Assembly (NCBI RefSeq): GCF_000283155.1
Contig: NW_004454207.1
Coordinates: 13,290,107-13,354,106, forward strand
From: Ceratotherium simum simum
Lineage: Eukaryota; Chordata; Mammalia; Perissodactyla; Rhinocerotidae
Length of the DNA stretch: 64,000 nt
Direction of reading: 5' to 3'
The position numbers were made by a program, and so were the translations under genes. The first letter of the stretch is position 1. Each line of letters starts with the position of its first letter. A model generated the notes under the pieces. The model was given only the letters and a program-made list of their open reading frames with translations, ran no database searches and had not been told where the DNA came from. Of the stretch, positions 29,340 through 42,119 are shown piece after piece.

Positions 29340-29975
29340 ATTCAGTTTTTGGTTATCTCATCCTTACCTTTCTAATTGATCTTCCTGCCTTGACCGATTC
29401 CCTTACCAGTCCATTCCCCACACTGTTCCCAGGATTGCCTTTTCAAAATAGGGTTAATAATGTCACCTTCTAGCTTAAAAACCCTCAGTGGATTCTTATT
29501 TCTTACAGATTCAAATTCAAATTCCTTAGCATTGCATTATTCCCTTTGCCAGCCTTTCCACCTTTTTCTCCATCCTCACTGTCTACCGCAGGCCATCTGC
29601 CCACCGCACCAGAGAGCTTGGCATTCCTCAAAGATCTCGTGTGCTTTTCTACCTCTTTCCGTTCGCTCCTGCCATCTGCTCTGCCTAGAACCACACCCCA
29701 CCACTCACACCACCCCGCTTTGTGAAATTCTCATGCCTTCAGTGGCAGTCTCTGGAAAGCTTTCCTCAACTCTCTAGGCAGAATGTCTTCCTCTCGCTCG
29801 TGTGTATTCCATAACCCTTTCTACACACCTGGGACAGCACCTGTTGCCAAGTTAAGTGACTCTCTTTCCCAGACTGCGAGCTCCTTGTGAACACAAGCTG
29901 CACTGTATATGCTGTGTTTAGCTTCACGTCCCCTGAGCAGAGCATAGTGCCAGGGACATGGCTGACACAGGACTT
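29340..29975 (+). repeat. L2 LINE 3' region, forward orientation
   Basis: In order: 'taaaaaccctcagtggattc', 'ctgccatctgctctgcctagaa', 'agtctctggaaagctttcct', 'ctgcgagctccttgtgaaca' and 'gagcagagcatagtgccagg'. This is the L2 3' series. The short open frames across it are chance. Confidence 0.8.
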
Positions 29976-32900
29976 GTTTGAGTATGAGAATGGTTTTTGG
30001 AACCTTCGGAGAGGCTGTGGTGCAGCATTTATGTTTAATGGAGTGACCAATTATTTTTTATTATTAATGACTCCACACGCAGTGGACAGTATTTTCTAGA
30101 ATGTCATCTTTAATTTCTCTCACTTTTTAAATTTCAGTCACTTGAGGCATCTCAACAGGTTAAACTTACTCTTGTATACAGAGTACATATTTTCACCTGA
30201 AAAAATGTCTCTGCTTCTTGAACCAAAGGTGTGGTGGGGATCTTTCCTTTTATCTAATAGCACTCTTCCTGCCTCTCAGATTATGACCAGGAAACTGGCT
30301 TCCTAGCAGCAGAGCTGGTTTTCAAACTCCTGTTGCATAGGTTCTCTTAATGGAGTAGTCATATCTTTTTCCTGTTAACACCATGACTAAATACTCAGTC
30401 ATACAGTTTTGAGACTTGCTTAGTACCATGTATATGTGTGTGTGTATTTGTCCGTTCTTTTATGCTCTTTCCCTAGCTCCAGCATACACAAATGTGCCCT
30501 TGAAGAAGAGTAATGGAGCCTACTTGGCTTTTGCCTCCTGTTGGAGAGTTGTTCTGTTTATTGGTCATCATATGCTCAGTGATGCTGGTGATGTGTTAGG
30601 GAAAATCAGTGTAGGTAGGAAAGTGGCTGATAGCAGAATGTGAAATCCACAGTTCTGGAGGGGGCCTCAGAAAAGCTCATCGGATCCAACCTTCTTCTCC
30701 TAACACAATTAGAACCTCCTCCCTCTTCTGGTGCAATGGTGGTTATGGTGCAATGAGCAGAAAAGGGCTCGTTATAGAATTGTATGGCCTCAATTTCAGA
30801 GAACTTCTGTCTACCTTCAAAATGGCCATTTCCTACTTTTAAAAGATAACGTGAGTTTGTGACCAGAGTTAAGTATTTTTGGACAATAGTAGTACAGTGT
30901 TGCATTTCCGTTGTAGTACAAGCCACTCTGCAGGAATAAGCTAGAGCAAAGGAATGGACATGAGTTTAGATGACATTTTTAATCAGACCATCACTAGCAG
31001 ATGATAGAACAGCTGTACTTCTTTTGCGACTTTCCTCCCTTTTTATTTAACATGTAGAGTGAAGTGCAATTTGCAGCACTTGGAACCTTGCAAAAGACAA
31101 CCAACCAAACAGATAATAAACCAAAAAGTAAAGAGAATCACCCAAGGCACACACTGGGTAGCAGCTTTGTCTGAGCAGCAGTGTCAGACTCTTGGGACAT
31201 CAACCCCGCCCCCCACCCCCTTTCAAAATCCTACAAAACCCTCCCTTGTTGTTTCTGTTGAGGCCAAGAGTCAGGCAAATAGCTTTTGTGTTGGGCTTTA
31301 AAATGAAAGTTGTTTTATCATATTAAACTGCCAGGACCATGTCTTCTTGACACGAGACCCCTAAAACGCCTATTACAATGCCATGGACTCAGCAGACACT
31401 CAGTTTTATGTGAAGTCACACACACTAGAAGCATCTGAATTCCCATTTCTGTGTTTATAAACATGTGGATTGTAAGAACAACTTATTTTTCTAAACTAAT
31501 GCTTTACCTGGTTCTTGGGTGATCTTTTAGGTGATTTCAGGCCATCATCACAGAAGTTAATATCTGACATCCATCGAGGTGTTTGTTTTATAGGAAGAAA
31601 AGATGGATTGTTAGGAAGAAACAAACTAGGTTTTGGTAATGTTAAAGAATCAGATACGTGTTTTGGAAGTTTGGGGAGCCTTTTTGTTTGTTGAATTTAT
31701 AAGTAAGGCGTTTATGATGTCTGTTTGTTGCCTATGCAGAGAATCTGCTTTATGCCAAATTCTGAGCTACGTAAATATCAACATAATGTTTGTGAAAAAA
31801 GGTTCTAAGCAATCCTTATTTCTCTTTCAGCTATGGAGCTAAATGTCCGTAGTGAAGATTATATAAAATATATAGTTGCATCTTTATGTATATTTTTATA
31901 AAATTTGATTTATGATCTAAGAGGTTTAAAAAAATCTGATAATACTGGTTATACACACACATTTTTTTTAAAGTCAAGAATCACTCCTTTTCTTCTAAAG
32001 TAGACAATCAAAATAAGCAGTTTGAAGAGATGGATTTAAGACAGCAAAATTGTTGTATCTTCGGCTGTGTAAAGGAAGTACTGTACCTTGGACCAGAAAA
32101 CGTGTATTAGCGATGGTTCGGTTAGTGACTGCAAAAGCAAAATAAATACGATAGTGTAAAATACAGTTCCACATGACAGCACGTTTGGCTAGTACAGAAC
32201 ATCAGAATTTAGGTAGCAGTTAGCACTAAAATATGTTCTGCTCCTTTGCATGAAAATACGTTAATAATGAAATCTTACAGTGCCTTTGTTTCTCGTTGAT
32301 TGCTAGCAGGAAGAGGTTTGATCAGGTTTTGTTGTTGATGTTTGTTTTCTAGGGGGAGGGAGGGAGGAGTGTTTGTCATAAACCTATCCCCAAAAAGTTG
32401 CCTTATTTCTCCTCTTCAAAACTTCCACTGCCTATACAGTCTTTGTGGAATAAAGCTGCCTTATTGTTTATTTTGGGTGTAGAAGGTTGATCAGAACATC
32501 GCTTTTGAATGTGAAATTACAATATAATAAATTAAATGCTAAACTTACTTGCACAAAGATATTTTCTTCCTTCTGTTAGAGTTAATCTTTAAACAGTCTC
32601 TATGTTCAGAAAAAAGATACCGTTCAAGACCCCAGATTGCAAAAGCAGTGCCACTTCTGAGAGCTTTGGGGCAATCCTCTGATGTGTAATTGCTTTTACA
32701 TCAGTCACAAGAGAGAGACAAGAATGCGCTTTCCTTGAACTTAACAGTTTGGGCAATTTTCTATAATCCAGTAAATACAAATTGTAGCTTGATTATTCAT
32801 CTACGTCTGTCAAGCAAATTTTAATGGATGAATGAATGAGTCAAATCTATGCATGGAAATATACAAATGTGCAAAATATGGGTCTAATTACCAGGCTGCT

Positions 32901-34209
32901 GAATTTACACAAGGTCAGGTAAACAAGGCACCAGTGTAATGATTATTAATTGTTAATAATGCCTTTGGGAAAACATTCACATTTTCCTCCTGAATACCTA
33001 ACAGTTTGCCTTTCTAGTCATTTTAAACTCTGAAAATTTTAGCTGGTCTAAAAACACAAAAACATTTTGCCCTATTTTTATCCTTTCTCTATAATTGCCT
33101 TCTCATTCTTTTAGAATAACAAGTAAAATATAATACATTTTTCAGGACCCTTTTGAAAATTACAGTTTAATAGGATGGTGAGAGAATTAAGCAGGGGTAA
33201 CACTCACCCAGCAGAATGAAATAGCTGCTATCTTTTGTCTTCATTGAAGAGATGAGCATGGCCCCCCATCCTCCACCTCTTTTCAAACATAATCGACATT
33301 CTAAAACACAAAACCAAGGTGGTAATAAAGGAAAAGAAATCAAAGCAGGCTTTTTTCCCCTCTATTTACCATAGTAAGTCAACATTTGACTCTGTCTTGA
33401 TAGTCTATAAAATGAATGTTGGAGAAAGAGTAATATCAATGAGTAGTTTCCCATCGAAATGCCCAAGGGCCGAAATAATTGAGGGAGTACTTGCCGAGGT
33501 TTTTCTTAGTTCAGTAACTCTTGATCACTGTGCAGTTTTGTAGCTGTGCTATCATTAAGGGCTCTCCATGTCTGGAAGGACACCCCCCTCTCCCAGCTTT
33601 AATCCAAAAGTCATAAATTGTAGAACTAACATGTCGTCTGTGGGTCACCCAGGCGAAAACACTGCATCTTGAGAAATCTATCTTTCTGCCACTGTGCTTT
33701 GAAAATCTTTTGAATATTTTGCATTAATGGTACTGCTGCAGTCTCTTGCTGGGCTGTCTTCTCATCCTCACAAGCTCCACATTCAGAAGTTTTTCCCCAT
33801 GGCTAATCTAAATGTTCTCTCTGGTCCAGGCCTTACTGCCCGCTACACACCTGTGTTAAACGTTAAATGAATACAACCACCTTCCTTTATGCTTTTTTTT
33901 ATTTGTAAATAGCACTCACACCTCTCTTTCATTTCTTTAAGCTCTACAGTTGATGACTCAATCTCATTTCTTCAAAATTTTCAGCTTTCATTTTTGTTTT
34001 TCTGGAACTCTGTGTTTATTTTTTAATCATGGTTACCTTTTGTGGATTAGATTATATTGGCTATAAACCAAATGGATTTGGAGAGTTTTTTGACCGTAGC
34101 TCTGTAGGTAGCATCTATCCTCTTTTATAGTCCACTCTAGAATATAATGGACACAATTTATATACACTCATGGGTGCTGTAGTGGCTTAATTAAATCTAT
34201 ATAGAATTA
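29976..34209. other. Repeat-poor intronic stretch
   Basis: Few familiar transposons are seen in about 4.2 kb. 30655-30710 has faint old-SINE likeness. 32740-33010 is a candidate conserved element with TAATTA motifs and a perfect AT-rich inverted repeat. A short GT tract lies at about 30430-30448. No exon found. Confidence 0.4.
32740..33010. promoter_or_regulatory. Candidate conserved enhancer-like element, homeodomain-motif rich
   Basis: Seen: TAATTA at 32885-32890, GATTATTCAT near 32791-32800, and a perfect inverted repeat ATTATTAA-TTG-TTAATAAT at 32942-32960. No transposon is recognised, and the sequence is compact without microsatellite or poly-A. Inference: an ARX-locus type regulatory element. 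No conservation data were available. Confidence 0.35.
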
Positions 34210-34590
34210 TAGCCAAACTCTTTATTCTGGCATTTGAGACATTATATAATCCAACCTTCCCTTTCCACAGACTCTCCCATCCAATGACACTGTCCAAATA
34301 AATCATTATTCCTCCAGAGGATTGAAGTCATCCACTTGCCATCTCTGTTTAAATTCTCCTCAACCTTCAAGACCCAAGCCCATCTCAGTTCTAGGAAGCC
34401 TTTTGTTGACATTACAACTGTGCAAGGTTTTTTTTCCCCCTCTGAATTCCTAGGGAACTTTGAATGTATAACTTTTCTCCCACAATTTTTTTAATACAGT
34501 CTATTATCGTTATATTCTTTTATTTGGCAAATAATTTTGTTCCCTATGAGTTTTTAGACTTCTGGAGAGTGAGAGAAAGAAGAAAGTCTA
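34210..34590 (+). repeat. L2 LINE 3' region fragment
   Basis: 'acattatataatccaacctt', 'ctcaaccttcaagacccaag', 'ctaggaagccttttgttgac' and 'agacttctggagagtgagag' follow L2 order. A matching end ('aggtgttcaataaatgattg', 34890-34909) lies after the MIR, suggesting the MIR inserted into this L2. Confidence 0.65.
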
Positions 34591-34597
34591 ATATTTT

Positions 34598-34810
34598 TTG
34601 AGCTATCTGTCAAACACTTTGCTAAACATTTTTTACATACATGGTATCATTTAATCTTGCAGCAACCCTGTGAGGAGGGTGATATTTTTTCTATTTTTAC
34701 AGATAAGGAAGCTGAATCTTATAATAAGAAACTCAGCCAGTATTAAAAGGATAATACGTTGTAGAGCTGGGATTTAAATTTGGGCCTCTCTGATTCAAAA
34801 CCCATATACT
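34598..34810 (-). repeat. MIR SINE, reverse orientation
   Basis: 'catggtatcatttaatcttg', 'cagcaaccctgtgaggaggg', 'tttttacagataaggaagct' and 'gtagagctgggatttaaatt' are the reversed MIR consensus. Confidence 0.85.
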
Positions 34811-34919
34811 CTTTTCAAAAAGCCTCCTCCACATAAGAGTGAGAATTTGCATCCTGCTCTATCAAGTTACTAGAAAATTCAGAGAACAAAATAGGTGTTC
34901 AATAAATGATTGAATTTAT

Positions 34920-37900
34920 TACTGTGGAAGTCTTAATTGCTTCCACTGCATTTCTTTTACCCATCTGCCAATGGTAATGTGAATTAGCAGTAAAATAGCC
35001 AAAGCCTTAGTAAGGGGCCCTCTGCATTCTCAGAGATGGCTGATACATGACACGTTGACAATTGTACTCCCACCTAAGTCTGTTTACTTAAGACAAATTG
35101 TTTTTTGTTGTTTGTCTGTTTTTAAGCTTTTCTCTTGTTGATCCCAACATTCACTGGAATTGTTAAATGTCACTCTTCTCATTTACTATTTGCATTTCAT
35201 TTTAAGAAAGTAAATTTCATTGTAGTAGCATGAATAATTTATGCTTCTGTCAAGGAACCATTAAAATACCAGAGGTTGAAAAATATGTACTTTCTAAAGT
35301 TTGTATAAAAATTAAAGAATATTTTCGCCTCGCCCTGAGTGTTTACTCCAATAGTAAACCCAGGTGCTCACTAAAGAGCTGTGGTCTTACTGACTTCAGT
35401 TTAGGACCCTGTGCCAAGTTGTGATTATGTTTGTAGATAAAGAAAATTTGGCATTTCATCTTTCATAGAAAATAGGCCTTTGTATTTAGGGGGGGCTCTT
35501 TACATTTTTATTTAAAGCAGGGAATTTTTTATGAAGTATACTTATTCTTGAAGAATTAGTAGTTATAAGGATTAGGAAGGAAGATTGCCCAACCTAAGTA
35601 TGAAAAAGAATTTTGATTTGATGAACATAGGCAATGTCACCGAGCTTGGGGTGACAAAAATATGATCTGTTTTCGGTATCTGAGGTTTCTTCTTATCAAC
35701 TTCGGTGCATATTGATAAGTTCAGCGTGTTTTGCAAACAGTTACTAATGCCATAATGCATTTTCCCGTATCTTCCATCTGAATTTTTTACTATTATTGAT
35801 TGAGAATTCAATTGAGAAATGTGTTTAGAACCCTGCTTTCTGTGGTAATCACAGAAGTCAGTGGGAAGACAAGAAAATTGTATTGAAAGAAATTGTGTGC
35901 GTGTGTGTTTTGTGTTTGAGCATAGATTATCTCTGCCAAAATAATAGCTGTCATTTTGTTCTTGTTATATTAGTGGCCTGTAGCTTACCACTACTCCTTT
36001 TGCCTTAGTTTTGCTTCTGACCACTGGCTATTACCCTCAGCAAGAAGACCTTTTTAATTGAATATCCAAATTTGAATGATTCTCGTCCTGATACCATCAT
36101 GGTTTTGATTCACTTCAAATTAGAGTGCCCTAAGTTGCAACCTCTCACCTCAACACGACAGCCCTTTAACATTCAGAGACTTTGAAACTTCACTTCTGTT
36201 TAGAATTTCATATCATGCCCTTCATGGGGGGAAAAGATGGAAAATGTATACGCTGAGCCTATAGGACTTCCTGCAGTGCTTATTAATCCTTTATGGATCA
36301 TTTGAAATGTTTCTAGTTTATTTAAGCTTTGCTGTTTGTATCAGATTGTTCCTACGAAAAAAGAAAAAGTGATCATGCTTTGAATTTTTAAAAATGATCT
36401 CACTTTCAAGCAAAAGCACTTTTATGCTCCATTAGAGTCGAATTTGCCAAACTCTTACATCGCATTAACACAAGCTTTACTGGATAGATAAACGTGTTGT
36501 TCAAAGACTGACTTGAACTTTACCAAACTGCATATTAAGATTTTTATCTTTGTACTTCTTATTTCTTAAATTATTTTAAAATAGTCTAGTAAAATAGACT
36601 AGATTTGCCCAAATGTATACTTTTTTTAATGACAAAATACTTTTTTCATTTGATTTAAAATATTAATATAGATTATGAGCTAATTGTTTGAAGCTAAAAT
36701 AAAAAATATTTTGAGTTATTAATTTTAAATTTTTTCATACTTGTTTTATATAGTATCAATATCTCAATAAAATTGCTTTAATTTTGTTCTTTGAAATTTG
36801 TATAAGTGATTTAATCATTTTGACATTTTAAATTTTTACTCAAGTCCATCATGTATTCAGTATTTTCTTGAAAATTTTAGTAGGTTTGCCAATAAAATGA
36901 CTCATTTTTTCCCCTTTCCAATTTAGTGGGTTTTTACAAATATACACAGGACGTCTTCCAGCTTTCTGTGAATTATGGTATTAGATTCATTGTTTTTATT
37001 TATTTCATGAAGTTTTTAGCTTGGAAATAATCTTCGAATGAGTATCTTTTTGACCTAGAGTTGCTTAGAAAATTCTAGTCTCATTTGTACCATGCTTTCT
37101 GGCTCTGTAACACCATTATAAGGACTTGGTCTTTCCTTTGTGTCGCCTTGGCCTTGAGGTTTTAATTTAATGTGTTTGTTCTTCAGAAGGAATGTAAGCT
37201 AATTTTCTACTTAAAATGACTTTCCGTAGTTTTTTAAATGCATGAAACCTTTACAAAGAATGAGGTTTTATTTTATCCAAAAATATACATGCTTGCTCTT
37301 TTTAAGGCAGTAATTTACATTAGCATTTATAGTGACCTTGAAAATACATAATTTTTAATCGTAATGAAAATATAATATCAAGCTAAATCTTTTTCAGCTC
37401 TCATAGATTCCACTTTTTTAGCTATTGAGTCACTGGAGTTCTTAATAAGAAGGAAAATGCTTTTTCATGAAATTACTTTTTTAAGGCAAACAACAAATTG
37501 TATACACAGAGGAAAAAGAAAACCTTTTCTATGCCTTGTGGAGGGAAAGATCCAAACTGTTCTGTGAAATATTTAGCAAGTTATTGTAGTGTTACAGCTC
37601 ACCATTTCTGAGAGATCGATGGTGCCTTGTTAGTAAGAAACTGTATTAACTTTGACTTCTAATGTAAAAATCTGCACTGAATTCATTTTTCACTAATTCA
37701 CTTTATTCTTGTCTCCTAGTGTTCCCATGACCTTTCAGAAATGTGTAGTTCATATTTTGTGCTCTACAAAAGCTGCCCCTTAGGTTGCATTGAATAACAC
37801 AGAGTCGAATTATGAACATAATGGCAGTTCTCTGTGGCATTTCCAGTTCAGGCTTACTTTTAGTCTGCTAAATTCAGAAGTGAAGTGTTTTTTAATGTTG

Positions 37901-38105
37901 TCCATGTTAGGGAAAAGGTTAAATAATGCTGGGCTTCTCTTCATGGGCAAACAGGGAGAGTCATTTTGGTTGTTTAGTGGAAGGTCGTGTTCTCATATTT
38001 TCACTCCTCGGTCAGCATAGATGATGTTCTGGATTGTTTTGGAACTTTCAGACAGGGCTTACATACTTCTAAAATATTTCATAAACTGCTCATTGTACGA
38101 TGGAA
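34920..38105. other. Repeat-poor, strongly AT-rich intronic stretch
   Basis: I see no familiar transposon in about 3.2 kb. 36530-36920 is extremely AT-rich with many TTTAAA/ATTTTAAAT runs. No exon. This could include non-coding conserved sequence, but nothing specific supports it. Confidence 0.35.
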
Positions 38106-38124
38106 TTAAAAATCATCCAGGGAT

Positions 38125-38416
38125 AAAAAAAAAAACTTGAATAAATACCCAACAGTGGAATAGCTGGATCATATGGTAGTTCTATCGTTGATTTTTTGAG
38201 GAATCTCCATACTGTTTTCCATAGTGGCTGCACCAGTTTGCACTCCCACCAGCAGTGTATGAGAGTTCCCTTCTCTCCACATCCTCTCCAACACATGTTG
38301 TTTCCTGTCTTGTTAATTATAGCCATTCTGACGGGCGTGAGGTACACCTGAAATTTTTACAATGTTATAAACCAATGTTACTGCAATAAAAAAAAATAAA
38401 AAAAAAAAAAAAAACT
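38125..38416. mobile_element. Young L1 insertion with 5' inversion (twin priming)
   Basis: The left part (to about 38350) is minus-strand L1 ORF2 C-terminus. Translated on the minus strand it reads [20 protein letters not shown], then [20 protein letters not shown], an open frame with the usual end-of-ORF2 motifs. The right part (38350-38416) is plus strand: the L1 3' end 'acaatgttataaaccaatg' followed by a poly-A tail. The AACTTGA after poly-A runs at about 38132-38141 and 38411-38418 is the likely target-site duplication. It is a truncated copy with no capacity to move. Confidence 0.85.
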
Positions 38417-39639
38417 TGAGATGTGGCATTACTTCCAAAAGTCATATACTTCGAGAAGCCTTGAGAGGAGGTAAGAACAGAACGATATCTTTGAATTCTC
38501 TGAAGACTCTAATTTCCAGCAGAAAAGCCTGGTTACCCACCAGAAAGTGAATAATGGGAATTTTTTTTATCTTTCATCAACCAAGAAAACATATCTTTTG
38601 GGTATCTATTCAATATTAATGCAATCATCATTGAGTTGTCTGCTGTGAGGGGATGTAGAGAAGATGCGCTGTTTTCCATTTTCCAGGTAAAATGGATCAC
38701 GTCATGATCCCTAAGTAATCTATCACTAGGCAGTGGCTTCACAGCATTCTGGTGAAATATTTTAAATATCCCTTCAAGAAGAAAAGCCCACAAATACTGT
38801 GCTGTATATTGGTGGGAAAGAAGACCTGAGTATATGTACATGGGAATTACAGTTGTTTACAGGTCTTGACACTTTTAAGACATTGGTCTCACATGATGCT
38901 TACAGTATCATCCCACGGAAAAGGCAGGATAGGTGTTAGTTGCAGTATCCAAGGGGGGCACACACAAAGGCTCCAGGGATGAAAGGGCCTGTCCAAGGCA
39001 CATGCTCCTGAAGCAGTGAGGTGAGGGGAGAGCTTTGAGTTGGCTCCTGCTGTTCCATTTTGCTGCAGGGCTTCTTTATTGGCCTCCTGCAAGAGAAGGG
39101 CTTTTGGACTCACACAGGCATCCTAGCCTGAGGCAAGCTGGAGTGTTAAGCCATCCGAATTAATCTTGATATCTTAGAGTTTAATTCTATCAGTTTAAAA
39201 TTAAAAGAACATTTTTTCAGCTCTGCACTGCATCAGACACTATGCTGTGAGTCTAGGCCATAGGGGTTCAAAGCTGAGTGATGGGATCCCAGCCCTTGGG
39301 GGCTGAGGGACTGGCCTGTGGTTGCCCTTTGGGTCTCCTTTTCTTCTACCTCTTCCCTTCTTTCCTCCATCCTCAAAGTATTCTTATTTTATATTAGCAC
39401 ATTTGAACCTCCGGCACTAAAAGTCACGCTTGCTCTTTTGCACTCCGGGTCTCCGAGATAAAAATATCCATTCCCCAAGAGATATGATTGAAATTATGTT
39501 TTAAATACAGGTCCAGCATGTTGTTTGCCCTCAGTTAGTTTGATTTAATTGTTTGATTATTAAATTTAATTCATACAAATATGTGAAAAATACAACTCTT
39601 GGGGGGAGTTCACTTTAAAAGTCACTTCAGATATATTTT

Positions 39640-39882
39640 TTTTTTTCGTGAGGAAGAGTAGCCCTGAGCTAACACCTGTTGCCAATCCTCCTCTTTTTTG
39701 CTGAGGAAGATTGGCCCTGGACTAACATCCATGCCCATCTTCCTCTACTTTATGTGGGACGCCTGCCACAGTGTGGCTTGATGAGTGGTGTGTAGGTCCG
39801 CGCCTAGGATCCGAACCCCCAAATCCCAGGCCGCCAGAAGTGGAGCACGCGAACCTAACCACTATGCCACAAGGCTGGCCCC
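39640..39882 (-). mobile_element. ERE SINE, reverse orientation
   Basis: 'cgtgaggaagagtagccctg', 'tgctgaggaagattggccct' and the right end with reversed head AAGGCTGGCCCC. Imperfect flanking repeats (TCAGATATATTTT on the left, TCAAATACTATTTT on the right) probably are the target-site duplication. Confidence 0.92.
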
Positions 39883-40713
39883 TCAAATACTATTTTGTTA
39901 ATGGTGTTTCTGGTATAGACAGCTAGGTTAGAAACTGGGCTAGATCAAGAATGAATCCTTTCTGCTTAGAGAATCAGGTTGCCAGACATGTGAATAGCTG
40001 TATCCCCATTCCAGATACCTGTACCTACATACCTTTATGATCATTAATGTTCTGGTCGTACTGTAAATGTAGCAGTAGAGTGGAGAGTCTTCCTCCTTTC
40101 ATACTGGTATGGAAAATGCCTCAGGTATTTGACCACCTTGACACAGGGAGCTTTTGTGTGTTCCATAACTGTGTGTCAGGTTTGTGGCCAGTTAGCATAG
40201 TTCTCAGACCTTCTTTCTTCTCCACAGAATTTATAAAATCCATTCTGTTACAAGAGGCTTTCCTTCCTTGATGATAGTTTGAAGTCCAGCGCATGGAAAT
40301 GTCAATCTCTCTGCTGGCTTTTAGAGCATGTTCCCAGGGAAGGAGAGTTGATTAGGTAGAGTCTTCTCTGTTCTTAGTAAATTAATGGCCTACACCAGCC
40401 CCATTTTCTGCTTTCCTGGAGGAACACTCAGTGACTGTACTTATGCAGCAAAGTCAAATTTTTTAGTTCTATTATATAAAACATCAGATGAGGAGCTAAA
40501 GAGAAACTTTTCCCAACAGTATCTCCTAAGCACTGGAGTGGAATCAGAAGTAGATCAGCAAATGGACAGGCATGCCTGAGATCATCTCAGCATCCACGGG
40601 AGGCACGTCAGGCTTGCTGCAGATGGGCAAGACACAAAAACAGATTCAGGGGCTAGTTAGAAGATTCAGAGCAAGGTCAAGAGAGCTGGGGAGCTGAATC
40701 TAAAGAAGTTTTC

Positions 40714-40912
40714 GGGGCCGGCCCCGTGGCTTAGCAGTTAAGTGCGCGCGCTCTGCTACTGGCGGCCCGGGTTAGGATCCCGGGCGCGCACTGACGCACT
40801 GCTTGTCTGGCCATGCTGAGGCGGTGTCCCACATACAGCAACTAGAAGGATGTGCCACTATGACATACAACTATCTACTGGGGCTTTGGGGAGAAAAAGG
40901 GACACACACAAA
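40714..40912 (+). mobile_element. ERE SINE (ERE1-like), forward orientation
   Basis: Head GGGGCCGGCCCCGTGGCTTA, body 'catacagcaactagaaggat' and 'ctatctactggggctttggg'. Perfect target-site duplications AAAGAAGTTTTC are at 40702-40713 and 40913-40924. The low divergence suggests a young copy. Confidence 0.95.
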
Positions 40913-40924
40913 AAAGAAGTTTTC

Positions 40925-41296
40925 TTTGAACCTGTTTCAGTAACACGGGAAGACATATGCTAAGGTGGACGATATTTTCTTCAGAGATTTTTTTCTTATG
41001 GTTCTTGCAATTTAGAAATTGTAGGCCCTGGGAATATGTATTAAAATCCTTAGTAATCTAAGTATTCAGAAGGGCATAGAGTATTTGGGGCTTTGAGAGG
41101 GTTAGCATAATGGGCAAATGTCAGGATTAGCAGCTGATAATATATTTTTTGCCTTTCTTCTGTCATTCTAGTACTCTACCTCAGCCTGGTTTCTATATGT
41201 TTCATAACTTGATAGAGTGTGCCATTTATCCTCATGATTTAGACTTATTAAACCTTCTTTGTATAAATACATGCCCACTTATCACAGCCACACCAA
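40925..41296. other. Intronic sequence, nothing recognised
   Basis: No element or exon is supported. Confidence 0.3.
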
Positions 41297-41447
41297 TGGA
41301 GAACTTGCTAAAACACAGATTGCTAGGTGCCACCCTGGGAGTATCTGATTCTAGGTCTAGAGTGGGGCCAGAGAATTTGCATCTCTAACATGTTCCCAGG
41401 TAATGCTGATGTTGCTGGTCTAGGGACCATGCTTTGAGAACCAGTAC
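41297..41447 (+). repeat. MER5A hAT-Charlie MITE, 5'-truncated
   Basis: 'aaaacacagattgctaggtg', 'gagtggggccagagaatttg', 'catctctaacatgttcccag' and 'ccatgctttgagaaccagta' match MER5A in order. The left terminal repeat is missing. Confidence 0.88.
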
Positions 41448-41659
41448 TCTAGACATTGACTGAGGTATACTATTCAGCCAGGAGCAGTTGAAGGAAAACA
41501 GTAATAACATAAAATCCTAACTTAATGATGGAGTAATGAGATTTAGTTAAGAGGAAATGCTTTCAGTGATAGGAACATGTATATATTTTCCTAACCTCAG
41601 TTATGGGTAAGTCATGAGGCTTCTGGAGAACCTTATGTTCGTTTTAGAAAACTATGTCA

Positions 41660-41805
41660 TAGAATTAGAGGATCCTTGTGCTAGAACAGACCTTACAACC
41701 ATCCAGCCTGGTACAACACCACCCTTTATGAAAGAAGAGACTGAGGCCCCCAAAGTTGAGATCTCTCCAACTTCACATTTTTTTTAGAGGTAGAGCCAGG
41801 AGAAG
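41660..41805. repeat. Probable MIR/MIR3-type SINE fragment
   Basis: 'gaattagaggatccttgtgc', 'acagaccttacaaccatcca' and 'gaagagactgaggccccc' resemble the MIR3-like class. Weak. Confidence 0.45.
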
Positions 41806-42119
41806 TGATTGAATAAGAAGACTATGTTAGGAAAGGGAGCTTTTCAGAGGACTAATTCCCCAAATATGAAAGGAACCATTTTAGTATTTAGTCAACCATT
41901 TAATATCCTTAAATTAACTTCAGTCCAAAGTTGATTTTAGGCATTCTGAGCCAAAGGTCTGTAGTGGTTTTAATACAATGACTTTTTTCCAGTTGGAGAG
42001 ATTCTTTGCCTTAGTTCATGGGTCCATGGCCGTAGATTCTTGGGAAGTCTGATGCTAGAGGCAGCCCAATGAAAATGTTGATAAATACCAAGTTTTGAAA
42101 GTAGTAGCTATTGTAATTA

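Noticed and set aside
29460..29777. 105-codon frame on the + strand
   Set aside because: It lies in an L2 LINE 3' region and translates repeat sequence.
38090..38347. 85-codon minus-strand frame with an enzyme-like sequence
   Set aside because: This is the C-terminal end of L1 ORF2 in a truncated, inverted insertion, not a host gene.
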